Notes: generated from the sequence alone by a model not told the origin. A stretch of DNA of 64,000 bases from Campanula takesimana (GCA_026119855.1 JAOWBW010000269.1:434001-498000), one strand, 5' to 3'. Shown: positions 1 through 11,065, counted from the first letter of the stretch. Numbers and translations are program-made.

Positions 1-1287
1 CTAATGCACAAGTTTTGGTTCAAGTCCATATTTCTCCTTCATCTAATCAAAGTACTTGCAACCTTCATCAACCATCATCTAATCATAGTTACTCCTTTCA
101 GGAAAAAAAACAATCTAATCAATTACGTTTTGGATGACTTGTGCAACTTGAGTTATAGAAGTGTGGAGAAATGTGCATGGGTGGCATTTCTTGCTTGTAA
201 TATCTACAGTTATACAAAATTACAGCACAGTAGTAGTTCACAGTGTCTTTGTGGGACATTTGATCGAACATCTGGTATGTCAAAATACGACACTCAGAAC
301 TCACATAGAAATCAAGCAAAGTAGTCCAAACCATAGTCATCAAAAGCGCGCCTAGGCTCCGGGCACACCTTTTGCGCCTTGGTGCGCTGTGGGCTTTTAA
401 TAACTATGGGACGCACCATAATTTTCAAAAGCACGCCTAGGCGCGCGCCTAGGCTCCGGGCACACCTTTTGGTCCAAACAAACTGATTAATATTCTTGAG
501 GGCAATCTTAGGCGCACAAAACAAGTTCACAAAAAGATTTATACAAAATGAGGTGGCGTTATCACATTGCTTGTATCGATTATGGACCCGCCACACTCTT
601 GTTAAAAGCACCAATAAAATCATGACACATCATTTTGTAGACTAAATTTTGTGGCATTTTTTTTGTGACTTTATAATTACCCTATTCTTGATTTCATATG
701 AATGTGGCTAATATCTTTGAGTAAGAGCACACGATACTAGAAAGTGCCACAAGTGTCACCTCGATAGGCCTAAGTGACGAACTTTGTAAATCAAGAAACA
801 AAAACAAAATCTCCAATGAAAAAATCGCACCATCAACATTAGTATTTGGTCAGTAACAGAATTTGAAAGATTTGGTCATTAAGATATCTGCAAACACCCA
901 ATTACCTATTTTTCTAGTATTATTTGGAACTCATCGAGAGAAATAGGCATATCGGTGATTGTGTTTATTTCTTGTGGTTTGTACTGTTATACAACACCAT
1001 AGAAGGACATTTTTAGATCAGTGTGGCAGTTCACAGTGACCTTGAAGTTTCTTACACAGAAACAGGAAGCATCCAAACAATTTCACATTGAACAGAAACA
1101 CAACTTTCAAAAACTATAAGCGTAAATGAAAGTGAAATCTACTCATAGAATTACTGCCTGTTTCAAAACGAAAGGATCTGATAAAAGTATTCAACTAGTA
1201 TAAGTTATGCTATCTTTTCGACCATGGGGATGTGTATCGGATTATGAACTGTATACTAAAAAATACTACCTTACACAGCAAAAGTAC
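1..1287. repeat. H block of unit 1: 3' flank of F-box gene, no gene seen
   Basis: Repeated at 11943-12803, 28421-29911, 43778-49043 (interrupted) and 61654-62928. Short frames here are small, unmatched to any family I know, and overlap on both strands, so I do not call them. On the minus strand about 905-1057 follows a pyrimidine-rich acceptor-like stretch and reads as protein-like sequence with one TAA inside; it could be a decayed last exon of the F-box gene. A GC-rich patch (about 345-470) holds two copies of a motif around CGCCTAGGCTCCGGGC and an 18-bp perfect palindrome at 436-453. Confidence 0.7.
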
Positions 1288-2189
1288 TCATAAGACTACT
1301 GGGGGAATGTTGATCCATTCAAATTTTTTGGGACCGGGAGCGTCTATCTTCACTTCCATTAATCTTCTGCAAGACTTAATACTTACGAAGCTAAGTGACT
1401 GACTTGACACATTGATCTTCTGAATTTCGTTGCATTCTTCGAGGCTCAGTTTCTCAAGAATAGGACACTTGGCAATTAAGTTATGCAGTTGTTCATCCGT
1501 AATGTTAAGGTAAATCAATGATAGTTCTTTCAAATTCTTAGTTGACTCAATATTAAGCAAATATGGTGAAGATGTATCGGCCTCGTATATCATGATCTCC
1601 AGATTTTCAGCTTTAACTTGAACGATTTGATTGACCGCGCCAATATGAAGCCTCTTCAAGTTAGGTAGATTAGCCACCTGAATTCTTTCAAGCCCTTGAC
1701 AATAACAGAGTTGTAGTTCCTTAAGCAAGGGGCATCTACGGATTAATGTTTCAAGCACTCCTTCATCTATTACGATGATCACCAACATCAAAATCACTAG
1801 TGAAGAGAATTTTATGATTCCATCATGTTGAACGATATCCTTTCTCAAATCACAACAATAAAGTTCCAAGATTCGAAGCTGATCTTTCAGTGCAAAGATT
1901 TCTTGAAGCAAAGAAGTGGGCGAATTAGAAGAAGGGAAGAATAGAATACATAGATGAAACTTGTTGACGTGATCCTTGGCTTTACAGATAAATTGCTTGA
2001 GAAAACGAGCCGTCTTGTCATCATCCACACGGCTATGAAGAAATAACCTTCTTATGGGTGAATCTTGTTCTTGATATCTTGTTAACGTGCGGTCGATGTA
2101 CGTGGCAAACCTCTCTTTCGCTTTCTGAGCTTCTTGATTTTGGCTAAAGTTAGCTACACAATCTTTATAAGCACTGTATAGAACTTTGC
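1288..2189 (-). pseudogene. F-box/LRR gene, 5'-truncated copy (unit 1)
   Basis: Minus-strand paralogue of the intact genes at 29912-31024 and 49044-50156, lacking about the first 75 codons: the start codon and the whole F-box are gone. The frame runs open from the break to the same stop as the intact copies. At 2187-2189 the coding sequence joins upstream flank directly. In unit 3 coordinates the missing piece is 30814-31260 (447 bp), with TGC shared at the junction. The leucine-rich repeats remain, with several amino-acid changes not seen in units 3 and 4, so this copy is older or less constrained. Without the F-box it could not bind a SKP1-type adaptor. A GTG at 2028 lies in frame but is not a credible plant start. 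Confidence 0.85.
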
Positions 2190-2338
2190 CGATTGCTCAA
2201 TACGCTTTATTTTAATGAGTAAATTTTTGGGAATTTTATTGCCCAATAGAAAATTTTGGGGATAATAATTCTTCCGTTTCCGTAAGTTATAAAAAAATCA
2301 TGTTTTTATAGAGTTTTAGGGTTTAAGGTTGTTTTATA

Positions 2339-3582
2339 CTCCCTCAGTCCCATCTTAAACTTCAAAAAAAAAGTGGGTACAAAAATTAAGATAAGAATTT
2401 TATATTATAAAAGGGTAAATTGCAATTTGGTTCCTGACATTTACAAACTTTTGCAATGTTGCTCCCAACAGTTTTTTTCGCCAATTGATTCCCAACATTA
2501 ACATTTTTTTGCAATGTGGCTATAAAAGTAACTGAGCGTTAGTTTTCTAACAGATTTTATGTCATGTGACTAGCACATGACGTTTTAAGATATTCTTAAA
2601 GCTACACATATCCGATTAATATGATTCTTCTTTTGAACTGAAGCTAATATTTAAATCTACAACATATATTTTTTTTGGAAATTTATTGGGTAATTGGATT
2701 ATTTTTACATTTAATCTTAATTTTAAATATTAAAAAAAATAGAAAACACGTAAAATATAATCTAAAAAAGATATTAGCCCAAATATATTCCATATGAAGT
2801 AAATTCTATATGTAGATTATCAGTTCGTAAAAAATGTTTGATAGAAAAAAAGGGAAAAGAAGAGGACGATGAATCGAGGGAAGAGTGTATGTGGAATGGG
2901 TGTTGCGGGAAAGTGGCAGAGGGGTGGAGAAAAATAATCTGTAGGAAAGATACATACAGAAATTACTTCATATGCAACATACTTGGGCTAATATCTTTTT
3001 TAGAGTATATTTTACGTGTTTTTTATTTTTTTAATATTTAAAATTAAGATTAAATGTAAAAATAATTTAGGTACCCAAAAAAATTCCGAAAAAAAATTAT
3101 GTTGTAGATTTAAATATTAGTTTCAATATAAAAAAAGAATCATATCAATCGGATATGTGTAGCTTTACGAATATTTTAAAACGTCCTTTAAAACGACATA
3201 TGCTAGTCACATGACATAAAATCTGTTAGAAAACTAACGCTCAGTTACTTTTATAGCCACATTGCAAAAAAATGTAAATGTTGGGAACCAATTGGTGAAA
3301 AAAAACTGTTGGGAGCAACATTGCAAAAGTTTGTAAATGTCAGGAACCAAATTGCAATTTGCCCATTATAAAATATAGATAGTGGGGTAGAGTGTTGTGA
3401 GCATATAAAGTGGGTAGGGGAAAAAGTGGGGTAGAGAATAATTAGTGGATAGTTGTTGTGTGTATGACATGTAGGTCCCACTAAATAAAAAAATATAAAT
3501 AACTTTCCTTTTTTGAATTTTGAAGTTTAAAATGGGACACCCAAAAGGGAAATTTTTGAAGTTTAAAATGGGACGGAGGGAG
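2339..3582. mobile_element. Stowaway-type (Tc1/mariner) MITE, interrupted
   Basis: The left TIR begins CTCCCTCAGTCCCATCTT and the right end reverse-complements to CTCCCTCCGTCCCATTTT. Both are flanked by TA (2337-2338 and 3583-3584), the Stowaway target duplication. Without the nested 952-bp element and its 9-bp duplication the body is about 283 bp, normal for the family. In units 3 and 4 only the right end survives (to 33016 and 52160). Confidence 0.85.
2413..3364. mobile_element. Mutator-type MITE with about 400-bp TIRs
   Basis: Long inverted repeat. The arm starting GGGTAAATTGCAATTTGG at 2413 returns inverted, ending CAAATTGCAATTTGCCC at 3364; the arms are about 400 bp and the centre about 120 bp. 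It is flanked by the perfect 9-bp duplication ATTATAAAA (2404-2412 and 3365-3373), the Mutator-like size. Long arms, no transposase and a 9-bp TSD fit a non-autonomous TIR-MULE. The 67-codon frame across the centre is not a gene. Confidence 0.88.
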
Positions 3583-3982
3583 TAGGATTTAAGTTTGTTT
3601 TATAGGGTTTAAGATTTTGGGTTTAGGGTTTAAAGTTGTTTTTATAAGGTTTAAGGTTGTTTTATAGGGTTTAGGATTTAAGGTTGTTTTATAGGGTTTA
3701 AGGTTTAGGGTTTCGGGTTTGGATAATGATATGTATAGTGAAAACTCAAGGAGAAATCTCATAGTGAAACTCTGTAATCAGTTGGATTTTAATAAATCTT
3801 TGTGGACCCCATTGCTAAAAACTCATCCAACGGATTAGAGTATCATTGTCCGGCGAGTTTAGGGTTTAAGGTTGTTTTATTGGATTTAAGGTTTAGGGTT
3901 TAAAAGTAGGATTTTTTATAACTAATGGAGGAACTAATATCCCCAAAACATACTCATGCACCCACTTTGTGAATTTACACCA

Positions 3983-4071
3983 ATTAAACAAACAAAACAT
4001 CTAATTTAGTAAAGTTAATTACAATTTAGAGATTGAAATTAATGGTGCGTCTATCATCATGTTTCTCTTTT
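3983..4071 (+). repeat. About 90-bp direct repeat, left copy
   Basis: Matches 5272-5359 with a few differences (shared AACAAACAAAACATCTAATT, later GGTGCGTCTATC). The two copies bracket the foldback element at 4103-5036. They look like flanking DNA duplicated when a larger block was copied, not LTRs, since no TG/CA ends or primer sites are visible. Confidence 0.6.
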
Positions 4072-4102
4072 GCGTGCTGTAAATTCCATGAGCTAGTCTC
4101 CC

Positions 4103-5036
4103 ATGAGAACACCTATATCCGTATCTTCTATGAGATGGGTTTTTTGACCCACCCGACCAGACCCATTGAACTGGATCCATGACCCATGGGGCATAACCTG
4201 CCGCGTGGCAACCACCAATTGGCCTTTTTTTTTTGATTTTTTATATTATTTTTTCCGGCTTTTCCGTCGTTTACCAAAAGTAATAATTACCATAACTTAA
4301 TGTAATGACTGTATACATATAAAGTAATATTGTTCATAGGTAAACGTAACACCTGTTTTACAAAAACAAAAGCTCGTTTTACCCATTTTTTCAAATGTAA
4401 TACTAACTATAATTACGTGTAACCCAAGCAATATCTAAATGTAATTATCATTTATACTGTAATGTAATAGTGCTTTTGCAAAAATGTAAAATATTGTGTA
4501 TTTTGATTTATTTTTTTGAAAGAAAGTAACATTTGAAAAGTAACACCTCATATACATGAATGTAATTGTTTGTACAAGTAAATGTAACACTTTAATAAAA
4601 TAAATTATAACATATTTCTATAGATAATGTAATATTTTTATATATAATACAAATCATGTGGTTTTAGCTCTAAAAATGTAAATGGTTGAATTATTACTTT
4701 TCTATGCATATGTGTTACAATTATGTATAAACAATGTTACATATATGTAACACGTTCGTTACATTTTAGTTATAATAAGTATTACTTTTGGCAAACGAAG
4801 AAAATAGAAGAAAAAAAAACATTGTTACTTTTCTGTATATATATGTATTACTTTTATGTATACAAACTGTTACATATAAGTAGCACGTTTGTTACATTTA
4901 GTTATAGTAACTATTACTTTTGACAAACCGAAAAAAAACCAAAAAAGAAATAAAAAATATGTATGTCGGTCATGGATCCGGGTCATGGGTCAAAAATGAC
5001 CCATCTCTACTATGAGACGGGTCATGATGTTCTCAT
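4103..5036. mobile_element. Foldback/MITE element with ATGAGAACA ends
   Basis: The ends are perfect 9-bp inverted repeats, ATGAGAACA (4103-4111) and TGTTCTCAT (5028-5036). Sub-terminal blocks also pair: a GACCCA/ATCCATGACCC stretch near 4145-4190 against 4970-5015, and AT-rich arms with GTAACA motifs further in. The interior is low complexity. Copies lie at 33545-34498 and 52689-53639. I could not find a convincing target duplication, so the superfamily is open. Confidence 0.65.
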
Positions 5037-5271
5037 ACAAGTTTTTGTCAAATTCGAATATGGATTTTAAATACATAATTCAATAAGACGGGGGTTTAAG
5101 CTTTTCAAAATAGATGAGAATTTTTGTGTGGGTATTCATTCTTTAAGGCAATTGTTCAAGTTCTAAATTGGCTTGAGAACTTAATGATTCATATAGTCTC
5201 TGTGTTATTATGCATGTATTGCCATCATGTTTGTATTGTTACTGTGCCAAAAGCACGAGCATAACTACTAG

Positions 5272-5359
5272 TTAACAAACAAAACATCTAATTTAGTCAT
5301 ATTAATTAAAATTTAGAGATTGAAATCAATGGTGCGTCTATCCCCATGTTTCTCTTTTG
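5272..5359 (+). repeat. About 90-bp direct repeat, right copy
   Basis: Partner of 3983-4071, in the same orientation, present also in units 3 and 4. Confidence 0.6.
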
Positions 5360-5456
5360 GCCAAATTAGAGCTGAATATGCATTTTATTTTATTTTATTT
5401 TTTGCAAAATTAGGGGCCATTAAAAGAAATTTGTTAGAAATCTTATTTGAGATTTT

Positions 5457-5607
5457 TTTTGGGGAAACTAGTTTCTCCATAAGTTATAATAAGTCCTGTT
5501 TTTATAGAGGTTAAGGTTTAGAGTTTAGAATTTAGGGTTAGGGTTTTAAATTTAAGGGTTAAAAGTGGACTTTTTATAAAGTATGGAGGAACTAGTTTCC
5601 CCCAAAA
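5457..5607. mobile_element. Compact 150-bp MITE, same TIR family as the outer MITE
   Basis: The left end TTTTGGGGAAACTAGTTTC pairs with the right end, whose reverse complement begins TTTTGGGGGAAACTAGTTCC. Both run on into CTCCATA and TATAA-AGTCC. The interior is a short TTTAGGGTT-rich stretch. It shows what the element at 2254-3948 would look like without its insertions. Copies are at about 34907-35060 and 54057-54209. Confidence 0.75.
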
Positions 5608-6152
5608 CTAACTCATCTTATTTATCCTCTATGTGCCAAGCACTTGCTCAACAAATCAGTTAGTTTGAACACGTTATTAGCTATTAAAGGGTTTTATGCA
5701 AATCTCAAATTTAATGGATTAAAAATTATATTTTTGATATATAAAGTAATCAAAGTTAAAACCAAATAATGTACACTAATACATGCAATATTTATGCATA
5801 TTTTTTTTAAAAAAAATCCTTATTAAAAATGAATTAATTATTTGGAATAATTATTTTCAGGAAAACAAAATTATTTGCCTTACCAATTGTCATACATCCT
5901 TCAATGTACAACCTTTTTTTAGGCATATGTCAAAATTTTATAGTTAAATATTTCACTAGATAAAAGGCTAATTTCTACTCGGTAATCTGTGTTTTGGCCA
6001 TTTTGCAATTTGATTCCCAAAATTGAAAATTTTGCAACTTGATTCGTAAACTGAAATTTAATGTAATAACTAACAAAGCGTTGGCTTTTAATGGAAACAC
6101 TCGTTATTGGATTGCAACACAACTTATTAACTATTAAATTATTGATATTCCA
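5608..6152. other. AT-rich spacer, no gene seen
   Basis: Strongly AT-rich, with a patch near 5980-6060 that resembles the GCAATTTGATTCCC type of MITE termini. No usable coding frame. It ends at the deletion junction to Tat integrase near 6153. Confidence 0.6.
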
Positions 6153-7101
6153 TATTATGGTGAATGTGGCAACCATTCTGGAGGCAAGTCACTATCTTCT
6201 AAGGCATTGAGAACAGGGTACTACTGGCCAACTATGCTTCAAGATGCAATCAAATATGTTTAGAAATGAAACACATGTCAGAGGCACAACAACATCTTAC
6301 ATCAACCTGCTGAACCTCTTCAACCTATCCTGTCACCTTGGCCCTTCATGCAATGGGGAATGGATATCGTTGGAAAATTTCCTAAGGCACCTGGGGGCAA
6401 AGTATTTATGCTTGCTATGACTGATTACTTCTTCAGAGATTATTTATGACAATGGGTCCCAGTTCATCAACAAAAATACTCAAGATTTTTGTACTAGATG
6501 GGGAATCAAGTTGATCACGGCTATACCAGTACATCCTCAAGCTAACGGCCAAGTAGATTCAAGCAACAAGTTTATCGTGAACAACTTGAAGAAACAACTT
6601 GATCAAAAGAAGGGAAGATGGGCTGAAGAGTTACCTCTAGTATTATGGGCAGACAGAACTACTCCTAAAACTGCAACCGGCCAAACTCCTTTCTCTTTGG
6701 TATTTGGAGCTGAAGCTGTAATCCCAGTAGAATTTTCCATCCCTACAGCAAGATATGGCTTAATAACTCCAGAGGACAACCATATTGTACTTGCAGAAGA
6801 CCTTGACACCATTGATGAGCTTCGAGATCTAGCCAAGATCAGAATGGCAGCCTATCAGCAAAGGATAGCTAAGTCTTACAACAAGAATGTTCGAATCAGG
6901 AGATTTCAAGTTGGAGATTTGGTCCTTAGAAAGGTTTTTCAGAATACAATGCAAGCAAATTGGCGGCTAAGTGGGAAGGTCCCTACTTGGTTGATGCAGA
7001 AGCTGGCAAAGGTGCATATTGGTTATCAACCTCGGACGGCACTAGGGTACCAAGAAGCTGGAATGCAGTCCACCTTAAAGCTTATTATATGTAAGTGGTA
7101 G
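6153..7101 (+). pseudogene. Tat-lineage Ty3 integrase fragment (unit 1)
   Basis: Equivalent to 38575-39615 of unit 3. It starts within the integrase zinc-binding part and reaches the C-terminal end. An in-frame TAG near 6260 is shared with the other units. A 98-bp deletion (junction near 6428, CTTC shared) removes the middle of the catalytic core and shifts the frame, and a second small deletion near 6950 shifts it again. The frame 6511-7101 still shows HPQANGQV, with the expected E replaced by D, followed by RTTPKTATGQTPFSLVFGAE, typical of plant Ty3 integrases. A dead retrotransposon fragment. Confidence 0.88.
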
Positions 7102-8128
7102 CTTGTCCTTTCAATTCCGAAAACCAGGTATGATTTACTTAAGTTACATTTCAATTTTGTTACTTCAATTTGATTATCTTTTTTGAACACTTAGTGACTT
7201 AAGCATCGGAGGGGTGTTAGCTAAGCTAACACCCACCCCTAACACGTGTTTGTTTTGCGAGGCTATTCAAAGTTCTAACTTGGGTCAACATGTTCAACAT
7301 AATCAAACGATTCGCTGAGTTAATGATCTGGCTGTAAAAAGAGTCAACTTGCGGACAAACTAGTAGATGAAAGTTCAACCTATTTAAATACACATGTAAG
7401 TACTGCAATACTAAAATTTGTGCAAACTTTTTCCAAGATTCATAATCAGGTTTTAAAGGTTTTCACCTTTCTATGGTTTAAATATTATACATCTTTCTTA
7501 AGTTTAAAGGTTTATACACCTTCGCCCATGCGCACGTTTTTCACATTTTTGATCAAGTTGTAAGTTGGCCAGTGTATTTTGTATATATTGATTACCATCT
7601 TTCACTTAATCAAATTGTGAATTCAAGATTTTTACAATTGGTTGTAACATTAACATGTTACCAATCACAAAGTTTTGAGATTAAAACATCTTCCCATTAC
7701 ATTACGTCTATTAGCATCAACTTGCTACATCTTTACGATTGTTATTACAACTAAGATCATCCTAAAGAAACTACTCCTTCTTTTTTCTCTTCTAGTCTAT
7801 TATATACCCAATTATCTTTTCTAAGTATCAACATTATCTGGTTTTAATTGGAGGATAAATCATTGTTCCATACAAACTGATACCAAAAAGGATCAATCAC
7901 ACCGATCAAACTAAAGTTTAAACACTCAAAAGTTCAAACAATGCTATCACAAGACATGGTAAGAACTACAAAACAACCAAAAACATGTCCAACATGTTCA
8001 AAAAACCATTACATCCTAAAAATTCTAATTGCCTTAGAGGACACCCCCACTATTGTTAAAACCAAAAACTTAAAACATAAATTCAAATTGTTTTTAGTGC
8101 TAACACCTTGCAGGAAACCAAGAGAAAC
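7102..8128. other. Tat internal spacer between integrase and antisense ORF; perfect hairpin
   Basis: Non-coding. A 10-bp perfect stem with a TAA loop lies at 7212-7234 (GGGTGTTAGC, then GCTAACACCC). Shortened matches GGTGTTAGC (7213-7221) and GCTAACACC (8099-8107) face each other, so a small inserted element bounded by them is possible, but no target duplication shows. Unit 3 has lost about 700 bp of this spacer (see 39749-39774). Confidence 0.55.
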
Positions 8129-9750
8129 TTACCAAACATCTTCATCCTACTTCTTCTCCCCTTCACTTTCTCCAGTTTGATCAACCTGAGCAGCATCTTG
8201 AGCCTTGGAGCTAACTTCACCAGCTTCAGCAACTTCTCCAGCCACACTTCTCAAAGCAGCATACTCTTCCTCCAGGTTCCATTCTGAACACTTTCCAACT
8301 TGGTATTCCTTTATCATCTCAATTATCGCTTCAAAGACAGATTTAGCAGCTTAGGCCATCAGGGTGTTACGTATGACTTCAAGTTCCTTTGTATGATTCT
8401 TACCCGCTTCGGCAACTCTAACAACCCATTTGGTTAGCTCACGATCCTTAGCTGAGAGTTCTTCATCCTTCTTTTTCAACATATTTCTAGCCTCCTGGAG
8501 CAACCCCTCTGCCTCCATCTTGGCCTTGGATGAAGCCTCTGCCTTGTCCTTCCACAACCTGATCTCACTAGCCATCATCCCAAGTACAGCAACACCCTGG
8601 CAGCAAGAACAATTAGTAAGCAGGATTCTCAAACCATAATAAAAATCACCATGTTCCATACCTTCTTTTTCAGTTCATCTTCACTAGGTGTAACAGCCTC
8701 TAAATCAATGACATCTTGCAATTTCCTTCTCTTAAACATCACCTTATCACCTACCTCCAACTTGGGAACCATAGGAGCTTTCTGACTTTCAACCTTCGCC
8801 TTACCCTTATATCTAGCCACAATATTACTTGCAGCAAATTCAGACTCAGAACGAGCAACTAAAAGAAGAGCAAAGAAAGTTCAAGTTAAACTTTGCGTGG
8901 CCCAATCAACCAAAAAATCAGATAAACAAAGAACCTTACCAGATGACATCTTGTGGTCTTCAGACAGATTACTGGAACCAACAACTTGTTCAACGTGTAT
9001 GACTCCGGCGGACAAAGGAACAAATTTACGAAGATCCTCCGGCAAAGCTAAGACCTTCTTCACAATTTCCAAAGTATCAGAGAGTCCTGGAAACGACGTA
9101 TGCAACTTGGAAACTACACAACAAGAAGAGAAGATACAGAAACCAAAATTGAAATTTATGGTGACTAACCCAATAAATGAATTGGATACCTTCCTTGTTC
9201 CACTCAAACACCATCCCTTCACCTCCAGGAAGACTGCTTTGTCTCACATAGAAAAATCTGTTTTTCCAACCCTATCCTTGTCAGTTGACTAAGACACCAA
9301 GCATTGAGACTTAGACTTGACCCTAAAACCATACCTAGATGACCCATGAGACCTGATATCATAACAACACGCCAGTACATCTAATCCGACTCTCCAACCT
9401 GTCAAAGCACTCAATCTATCTAAAGTAGCAAATTCCCTCCAGCCTATAGGCATCAATTGAGTAAAGGTAAGTTTTGTGACTTTGAAGAAACTGTTAATCA
9501 AAGGGGAAAAGAGAAATTTCAAACCTATGGCAAAGGGATATTCCAGAAAGCAAACCTATTCTGCCGACACGCAATCAGAGGTCAAGATAGGGTTAGGGTT
9601 CATGAATTTAGTACCTTCGGGAAAAACCTTTTTCAAGACCTCAATATCAGACAAAGAAAGCTCACAGTGCTCCTCACCAGGATTATCAAGTAAACCCATA
9701 TTCTCGAAACCATTAGGAAGGATAACATCTTGATCTACAAGATCCTCCAT
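8129..9750 (-). pseudogene. Antisense extra ORF of Tat element (Transposase_28-like), unit 1
   Basis: Multi-exon-looking gene on the strand opposite pol, between integrase and the 3' LTR, where Tat-lineage elements often carry antisense extra ORFs. The start is ATG at 9750. The first exon contains the stretch FAIGLKFLFSPLINSFFKVT followed by TLDRLSALTGW, which resembles the plant family called putative gypsy-type transposon (Pfam Transposase_28). Later exons, set off by GT...AG introns, are a charged coiled-coil-like region (KKKDEELSAKDREL) and an acidic C terminus ending before TAA at 8129-8131. Frameshifts and stops after the first domain, and a TAA after LEVIRNTLMA, mark it as dead. Its cellular role is unknown. 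Confidence 0.65.
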
Positions 9751-10031
9751 GATTCTTATAAATGAAAGTAAATAGAAGATGTCAGGAAAGAAGAAACGAA
9801 ACTCACCTTGTTTGAAGAAAATCCCGTTCTATGTGTTAAATAAACTGCTCTCTTCTCGTTTTAATAGGGAGATTAGACGGTTTCCCATCATGACTCTGCT
9901 GCCTCGAGCCTTCCACTAGGACACGTACCTTCAACCACTATAAACTTAATTGCGTAATGGGCAATGCCAGTTAATGAAGTGAATTTTTAAATTCAAAAAC
10001 CTTTTTTTTTATTTCAAAAATTAGGGGCAAT
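9751..10031 (+). other. Pre-LTR region with polypurine tract
   Basis: Non-coding stretch upstream of the 3' LTR. The purine-rich AAAAATTAGGGGCAA just before 10032 is in the position of the plus-strand primer (PPT) of the Tat element. Confidence 0.55.
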
Positions 10032-10545
10032 TGTTTGGGGAGGAAAATCAACATCCAGGCCGTACATCTTAACGAACATCTTGACGGTACATCTTGACTA
10101 ACATTTCACGATTTATGTATATCTGTTATTACTCCTATTTTTCAAGTTCCATAACAGATCTTAGAGGATATATGACGCACGAGGGATAAATCAAAAACCA
10201 AAGCTTATCATCAAAAGAGACTGCGTCAACCTTAACAAACTCTCCGAGATTATAGGCTTTAAAGAACCATTTACGCTAATTCTTTTCTGTATAAATAGAA
10301 AGCACAATTCATGTAAACACGCGCACATTAGAGCTTACATTTGATCCATATTTCTTACTTGTCTTTTTGTACTCAATCATCATTAATAAACTTCATCTTT
10401 GAGGTTTTATGCCGGCGAACAAATTGTTCAAGGGCTTTCCTCGTTAAATATCGTGTCTATCTTGTTCTTGAATCCTTTTACAATTTTATTCCATTATACC
10501 TCATTCTATTTCGTTAAGTTGAATTCCCAAAATTTGACAAAAACA
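10032..10545 (+). mobile_element. 3' LTR of Tat element (514 bp), unit 1
   Basis: Bounded by TGTTTGGGGAG and TTTGACAAAAACA, the usual TG...CA ends with matching TGTTT/AAACA tips. It contains a TATAAATAG box at 10290-10298 and a downstream AATAAA-like signal. The same 514-bp block occurs at 41874-42387 and 59752-60265. To its right the sequence passes directly into the LINE ORF1 remnant, which is therefore the insertion target. No 5' LTR is left. Confidence 0.82.
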
Positions 10546-11065
10546 ATAGCTATTGAGAATAAACACATTTTATTGAAAAGATGGATTGGCAATCCAGGAA
10601 GATCCACCCATAAAGGGAACGCCAAGAAGGTGTCCACCTAAACACTCTCATAGGGAATCGACCAACCTACCATAACTCTTTTGACCAAAGCCTATTAAAA
10701 TCAATCTCATGCGAAAGTCTAATCAACATGTGTTTAGAATCAAGATGCCAAGATGAAATTCAGATTTTAATCCAAAATTTACAAAATACCTGCGAGTATC
10801 ATCCATGGAAGGCCTACCTTTAGCGAACTTCCCCACCAAAGTATACGAAAAAGGTTTGGCGAGATTATTGACGATCTCCTTAGGGAACTTAAGCGCAGGT
10901 TTACCATGGTCAGATGAAGGAGCAATCATTGGGATTGAAATGGGGGAAACATTCTCCTTGAATAAGCTAATAAACGATTTCACTTGTGAAGGAGATTACT
11001 GCTGGAATCGAATCAGGAAGCGCCGCAAGAGGGGTGTGAGCCTGGCCAGACGAGGATGCAGCCAT
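10546..11065 (-). pseudogene. LINE ORF1 remnant with DUF4283 domain (unit 1)
   Basis: Minus-strand N-terminal half of a plant LINE ORF1 (gag-like, RNA-binding). ATG at 11065. The DUF4283 part is visible as GKPALKFPKEIVNNLAKPFS and VGKFAKGRPSMDDTRRYF. Frameshifts near codon 30 and after FHLGIL break the frame; the second is shared by all units, so the element was dead before the array formed. The C-terminal half is missing because the Tat element inserted here. Unit 2 keeps the continuation. Confidence 0.78.

Larger units (their letters stand above)
2254..3948. mobile_element. Outer MITE (TIR TTTTGGGGATA), hosts two nested MITEs
   Basis: The ends are inverted copies: the left begins TTTTGGGGATAATAATTC and the right end reverse-complements to TTTTGGGGATATTAGTTC. 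Both continue into a matching GTTATAAAAAA stretch. The interior is rich in TTTAGGGTTTAAGG-like sequence. The same TIR family forms a compact element at 5457-5607. Exact ends and the target duplication are uncertain. A Stowaway element (2339-3582) lies inside it. Confidence 0.6.

Noticed and set aside
119..343. Small frame on minus in H, conserved in several units
   Set aside because: Conservation equals that of the surrounding non-coding DNA, both strands have competing frames, and no family resemblance is seen.
2028..2030. GTG as alternative start of the unit 1 F-box copy
   Set aside because: The same GTG codes for an internal Val in intact copies, and plant initiation at GTG is unlikely.
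2838..3041. 67-codon frame rich in charged residues, present in several copies
   Set aside because: It spans the centre and arm of the Mutator-type MITE; coding is an accident.
3585..3950. Telomere-like TTTAGGG motifs, suggesting an interstitial telomere
   Set aside because: They are irregular, mixed with GGTTTAAGG, and lie inside a MITE whose compact relative (5457-5607) has the same composition.
7215..8106. Candidate LTR (TGTTAGC...GCTAACA) after Tat integrase
   Set aside because: No target duplication, no second copy, and the block at 10032-10545 has a PPT, a TATA box and a proven empty site, making it the better 3' LTR.
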